This document shows, in pieces, positions 7,800 through 7,907 of a stretch of DNA of 7,907 nt; position 1 is the first letter of the stretch, and every line of letters begins with the position of its first letter. The translations under genes and the position numbers were made by a program. The DNA is taken from NCBI GenBank assembly GCA_030043595.1, contig JASHXJ010000630.1, forward strand, positions 1-7,907, given 5' to 3'. Under the pieces are notes generated by a model. The model was given only the letters and a program-made list of their open reading frames with translations, did not search any database and was not told where the DNA came from. This stretch comes from Trebonia sp. GTDB lineage: Bacteria > Actinomycetota > Actinomycetes > Streptosporangiales > Streptosporangiaceae.

Positions 7800-7907
7800 T
7801 CAGTCTTTAGCACCATCGCGACGGCGGTGGAGCAGGATCTGCAGGGTACGCTGTGCGGCGGCGCGGCGGCGGGGGTCGCGGGACAAGGCGGCTGCGAGGG
7901 CAATGAC
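7800..7907 (-). CDS. C-terminal end of an unrecognised gene (5' end outside the window)
   Basis: The minus-strand frame entering at 7907 reads VIALAAALSRDPRRRAAQ and continues to a TGA at 7800-7802, 35 codons in all. The sequence is Ala/Leu- and Arg-rich, looks helical, and ends with an Arg-rich stretch and GAKD. Codons are G/C-ending like the neighbours. A GC hairpin follows the stop at a terminator-like distance, which supports a true gene end. There is too little to name a family. Confidence 0.5.
   Translation of the reverse strand, partial: VIALAAALSRDPRRRAAAQRTLQILLHRRRDGAKD

Noticed and set aside
7568..7903. Minus-strand ORF of 111 codons near the window end
   Set aside because: Pro/Ser/Arg-rich composition with no motif. 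It overlaps the better-looking C-terminal frame ending at 7800 and runs through the GC hairpin.
1..7907. CRISPR arrays, tRNA or rRNA genes, integron or phage attachment sites
   Set aside because: I saw no regularly spaced repeats, no tRNA-like cloverleaf and no rRNA sequence. The only direct repeat at a mobile boundary is the IS target duplication.

Overview
This window looks like accessory DNA from a high-GC actinobacterium. G+C is high and third codon positions are strongly G/C-biased. The NB-ARC gene and its small upstream partner are of a style common in Streptomyces and relatives. No phylogenetic marker gene is present, so the genus is open. Every gene I can support is on the minus strand, so the locus reads from high to low coordinates.

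Layout in transcription order. (a) 7800-7907: the last 35 codons of an unrecognised gene, followed by a strong GC hairpin (7727-7763) that may be its terminator. (b) 7441-7799: mostly non-coding. (c) 6659-7440: a complete but internally deleted IS256-family insertion sequence of 782 bp. It has 29-bp imperfect terminal inverted repeats, a perfect 8-bp target duplication (GTCGCTGT) and a transposase lacking its N-terminal part. (d) 6304-6658: an intergenic stretch with a doubtful 48-codon ORF. (e) 5827-6303: a small helical protein with a Gly-rich tail. (f) 4457-5788: an NB-ARC (STAND-class) ATPase that stops being recognisable at residue 379. (g) about 4655 down to base 1 and beyond: an uninterrupted reading frame of about 1,550 codons. 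It encodes the C-terminal part of a different, very large STAND NTPase with a long helical-repeat sensor. It begins at a Walker-B-like segment and has no P-loop.

The central observation is the join at about 4640-4660. The NB-ARC protein ends where its TPR sensor should begin. The next sequence, in the -1 frame, is the middle of an unrelated giant STAND NTPase. The simplest reading is a deletion or recombination that fused the 5' part of one immune-type NTPase gene to the 3' part of another, losing the TPR sensor of the first and the effector and P-loop of the second. A chimeric assembly must be excluded. Both parents resemble signal-transducing NTPases of bacterial conflict or anti-phage systems. 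The large one resembles the Avs/AVAST group from memory only, with no search run. The picture is a decaying or rearranging defence-type locus that also carries a non-autonomous IS.
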